From: Cellvibrio sp.
GTDB lineage: Bacteria; Pseudomonadota; Gammaproteobacteria; Pseudomonadales; Cellvibrionaceae
Reading direction: 5' to 3'
Length of the DNA: 6,863 bases
NCBI GenBank assembly: GCA_003524365.1
Contig: DQHS01000017.1
Coordinates: 210-7,072 of the forward strand
Shown here: positions 5,370-6,863 of the stretch, piece after piece
Layout of the letters: each line of letters opens with the position of its first letter
Position numbering within the stretch: position 1 is the first letter of the stretch
Notes under the pieces: generated by a model
What the model was told of the DNA's origin: nothing
Database searches by the model: none
Seen by the model: only the letters and a program-made list of their open reading frames with translations
Position numbers and translations under genes: made by a program

Positions 5370-5549
5370 ATGTACACATTTTTAAGAATGGTTAAGTTGC
5401 TGTCAGTTGTCGCCTTGTTTCCCCTAGTATCCGCCTGCGCGCCCGAGGTGGGGAGCCCTGATTGGTGTAAATCGATAGAAGAAAAACCCAAAGGCGAACT
5501 CACTATGAATGAAGCCAAGGATTACGCCAAGCACTGCGTGTTTAAATAA
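5370..5549 (+). CDS. Small DUF3012-like lipoprotein
   Basis: A 59-residue peptide with an N-terminal hydrophobic segment and the lipobox LVSAC, Cys23 being the predicted lipidated residue after cleavage by signal peptidase II. The mature part has the pattern CAPEVGSPDWC and ends NEAKDYAKHCVFK, which I recognise as the DUF3012 type of short lipoprotein found in several gammaproteobacteria; its function is unknown. Two further Cys (33 and 56) in the mature part could form a disulfide in the periplasm. A second ATG at 5388 would shorten the signal by six residues. No good Shine-Dalgarno precedes the first ATG, only GCGGG with a T-run, so the exact start is uncertain. It diverges from the activator gene (172-base gap) and is probably not part of the peptide system. 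Confidence 0.85.
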   Translation: MYTFLRMVKLLSVVALFPLVSACAPEVGSPDWCKSIEEKPKGELTMNEAKDYAKHCVFK

Positions 5550-5648
5550 CCAACTGCTGGTTAGCGCATCTTACAATTAGAGTCCACAGCCAGAGAGAAG
5601 ATCCCCTGCCACGAGGGTGATTGGCCGTGCTTACATGAGAAAGGCCTA

Positions 5649-6785
5649 ATGAAAACTAACTTTCTAAATATCCACGACCTGGTGTTGGTCCTCACGGCAG
5701 TGGAGTGCTGTGTGTTGGCGGTTTTGTTGAATTTAATACCTGCCAAGCATATGCAGCCGCGCCGCATTCTGTCCGGTTTTTTTCTGCTCATCGCGCTGGT
5801 ATTAACAACTACCCTGATTGTTTGGAATGGCGATTTAAAAACGACACAAATTAACCATTCACCTTTTATTATTACGATCTTATCGGCCTGTTTATTGTTG
5901 CAGGGGCCGGTACTGTATTTTTATCTGCGCTCTCTCTCACAGAAAGTTGAATTACTGCGCTGGCGAAATTTGGTGCATCTGGTCCCATCATTGATTGCTG
6001 CAATTCTTTTAGTTGTGTTTGATATTAATAGTGTGGAGTGGCAGCCTGTGACAGAGTTGGCCGGCGCGGAAAATGCAGCAGTCGCATTTGTGTGGGCGTT
6101 GGTAAAATTGTCACCACTCGGTTACATCATCGCCTGCGTGATTGCCGAATATAAATTGCGCGATAATTTAAAACATTTGTATGCCGATATTTCTATGTCG
6201 GAATTAAAACTCGCGGATGTGGTACTCGCCGGTTTTTGCCTGCATTGGCTCTGGTCACTGCTCGCCTATTTGCTGGAAGGCTGGGTGAGTGCATCGGTGA
6301 GCGACACGCTTGGCATTATCGACAATTACCTCACCGTCATGTTGGTGAATGGTTTATTTGTCTTCGGGTTGATCAATACCCGCCAGTTGCTCAGTGTCCA
6401 TGTAGTGCCAACCGCTAAACCTGTGCAGCCGACCAAAATGGATCACAAGGTCGAGATCATTGAAAAAGCGATTCATCAAGATAAGTTGTTTTTGGAGAGC
6501 AACATCAATCTTGAACGTTTTGCTGAGCAGATTGGGTTAAAACCGCGCGATATTTCCGCGATTTTAAAGATGCATTACCAATCGAATTTTTTTGAATTTA
6601 TCAATCGCTATCGTGTAGAAGAGGCCAAGCGTTTGCTGGTTTTGCCAGAATTAAAAGACGAAACGATTCTGGAGATTATTTACAAGTCGGGATTCAACAG
6701 CCCATCCGCATTCCACCGCTTTTTTAAACGCATGGTTGGTGTAACACCTACTGAGTACCGGCAGCGAGGCAGTATTACTAATTAA
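5649..6785 (+). CDS. AraC-family regulator with a seven-helix membrane N-terminus
   Basis: A 378-residue protein. The N-terminal two thirds contain about seven hydrophobic segments (roughly 10-30, 40-58, 73-95, 108-124, 143-166, 188-210, 224-245). A short linker leads to a C-terminal AraC/XylS DNA-binding domain (about 268-374). The domain shows both helix-turn-helix parts: NLERFAEQIGLKPRDISAIL and the signature region IIYKSGFNSPSAFHRFFKRMVGVTPTEYR. Such membrane-bound AraC proteins probably sense a ligand in the membrane or periplasm and regulate nearby genes; the ligand is unknown. GAGAAAGG precedes the ATG at 5649 by a few bases. It follows the lipoprotein gene by 99 bases on the same strand and ends just before a strong terminator. 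A link to the peptide genes is not indicated, though it could control a gene beyond the window. Confidence 0.94.
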   Translation: MKTNFLNIHDLVLVLTAVECCVLAVLLNLIPAKHMQPRRILSGFFLLIALVLTTTLIVWNGDLKTTQINHSPFIITILSACLLLQGPVLYFYLRSLSQKVELLRWRNLVHLVPSLIAAILLVVFDINSVEWQPVTELAGAENAAVAFVWALVKLSPLGYIIACVIAEYKLRDNLKHLYADISMSELKLADVVLAGFCLHWLWSLLAYLLEGWVSASVSDTLGIIDNYLTVMLVNGLFVFGLINTRQLLSVHVVPTAKPVQPTKMDHKVEIIEKAIHQDKLFLESNINLERFAEQIGLKPRDISAILKMHYQSNFFEFINRYRVEEAKRLLVLPELKDETILEIIYKSGFNSPSAFHRFFKRMVGVTPTEYRQRGSITN

Positions 6786-6811
6786 TCCGTTTGAGCTTGA
6801 CTTACACAAAC

Positions 6812-6849
6812 AAAAAGCCCGTTAGATAATTAATCTAACGGGCTTTTTT
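6812..6849 (+). terminator. Strong intrinsic terminator after the AraC gene
   Basis: GCCCGTTAGAT (6817-6827) pairs perfectly with ATCTAACGGGC (6833-6843) around a 5-base loop, followed by six T (6844-6849). Five A at 6812-6816 on the other side make it usable from both directions. It lies 27 bases after the AraC stop. Confidence 0.93.
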
Positions 6850-6863
6850 ATGGGTAGATATGG

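Overview
The window looks like an accessory locus on the chromosome of a gammaproteobacterium. Cellvibrionaceae or relatives are my best guess, from the DUF3012-type lipoprotein, the 7-TM AraC regulator and the moderate GC of the coding regions; this is an inference and not proven by the sequence. Genes at the right are ordinary in composition. The left third (about 1-1120) and the gap at 3200-3660 are AT-rich and full of inverted repeats.

Layout, left to right: the 3' tail of an unrecognised + strand gene (to 95); a nested inverted-repeat region (174-261); three small minus-strand genes that I call A (283-435), B (492-665) and C (856-1065); a minus-strand PatA/PatG-family subtilisin-like protease (1119-3119); a 5' region with a near-consensus sigma-54 promoter and upstream half-sites; a minus-strand FHA-containing sigma-54 activator (3659-5197). 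On the + strand follow a small DUF3012-like lipoprotein (5370-5549) and an AraC regulator with a membrane N-terminus (5649-6785), closed by a strong terminator.

The core is a candidate undescribed peptide system. A, B and C share a short N-terminal motif M-x-[MT]-P-[IN]-Q-[AS]-[KR]-P-V-x-[HR], the same Shine-Dalgarno spacing and a first cysteine at residue 30 or 31. Their remaining sequences are cysteine-rich and unrelated to one another. This is how RiPP precursors with a conserved leader and variable cores look. They lie directly downstream, on the same strand, of a protease of the family that removes cyanobactin leaders. The protease gene has a TGGCAC-N5-TTGC promoter, and the next gene upstream is a sigma-54 enhancer-binding protein with two tandem Fis-like helix-turn-helix units. 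The simplest model is that the activator, sensing an unknown signal, switches on protease and precursors through sigma-54, and the protease matures the Cys-rich peptides. No cyclodehydratase, lanthionine synthase, radical SAM enzyme or transporter is in the window. The final chemistry (disulfides or enzymatic crosslinks) and the export route therefore cannot be read here.
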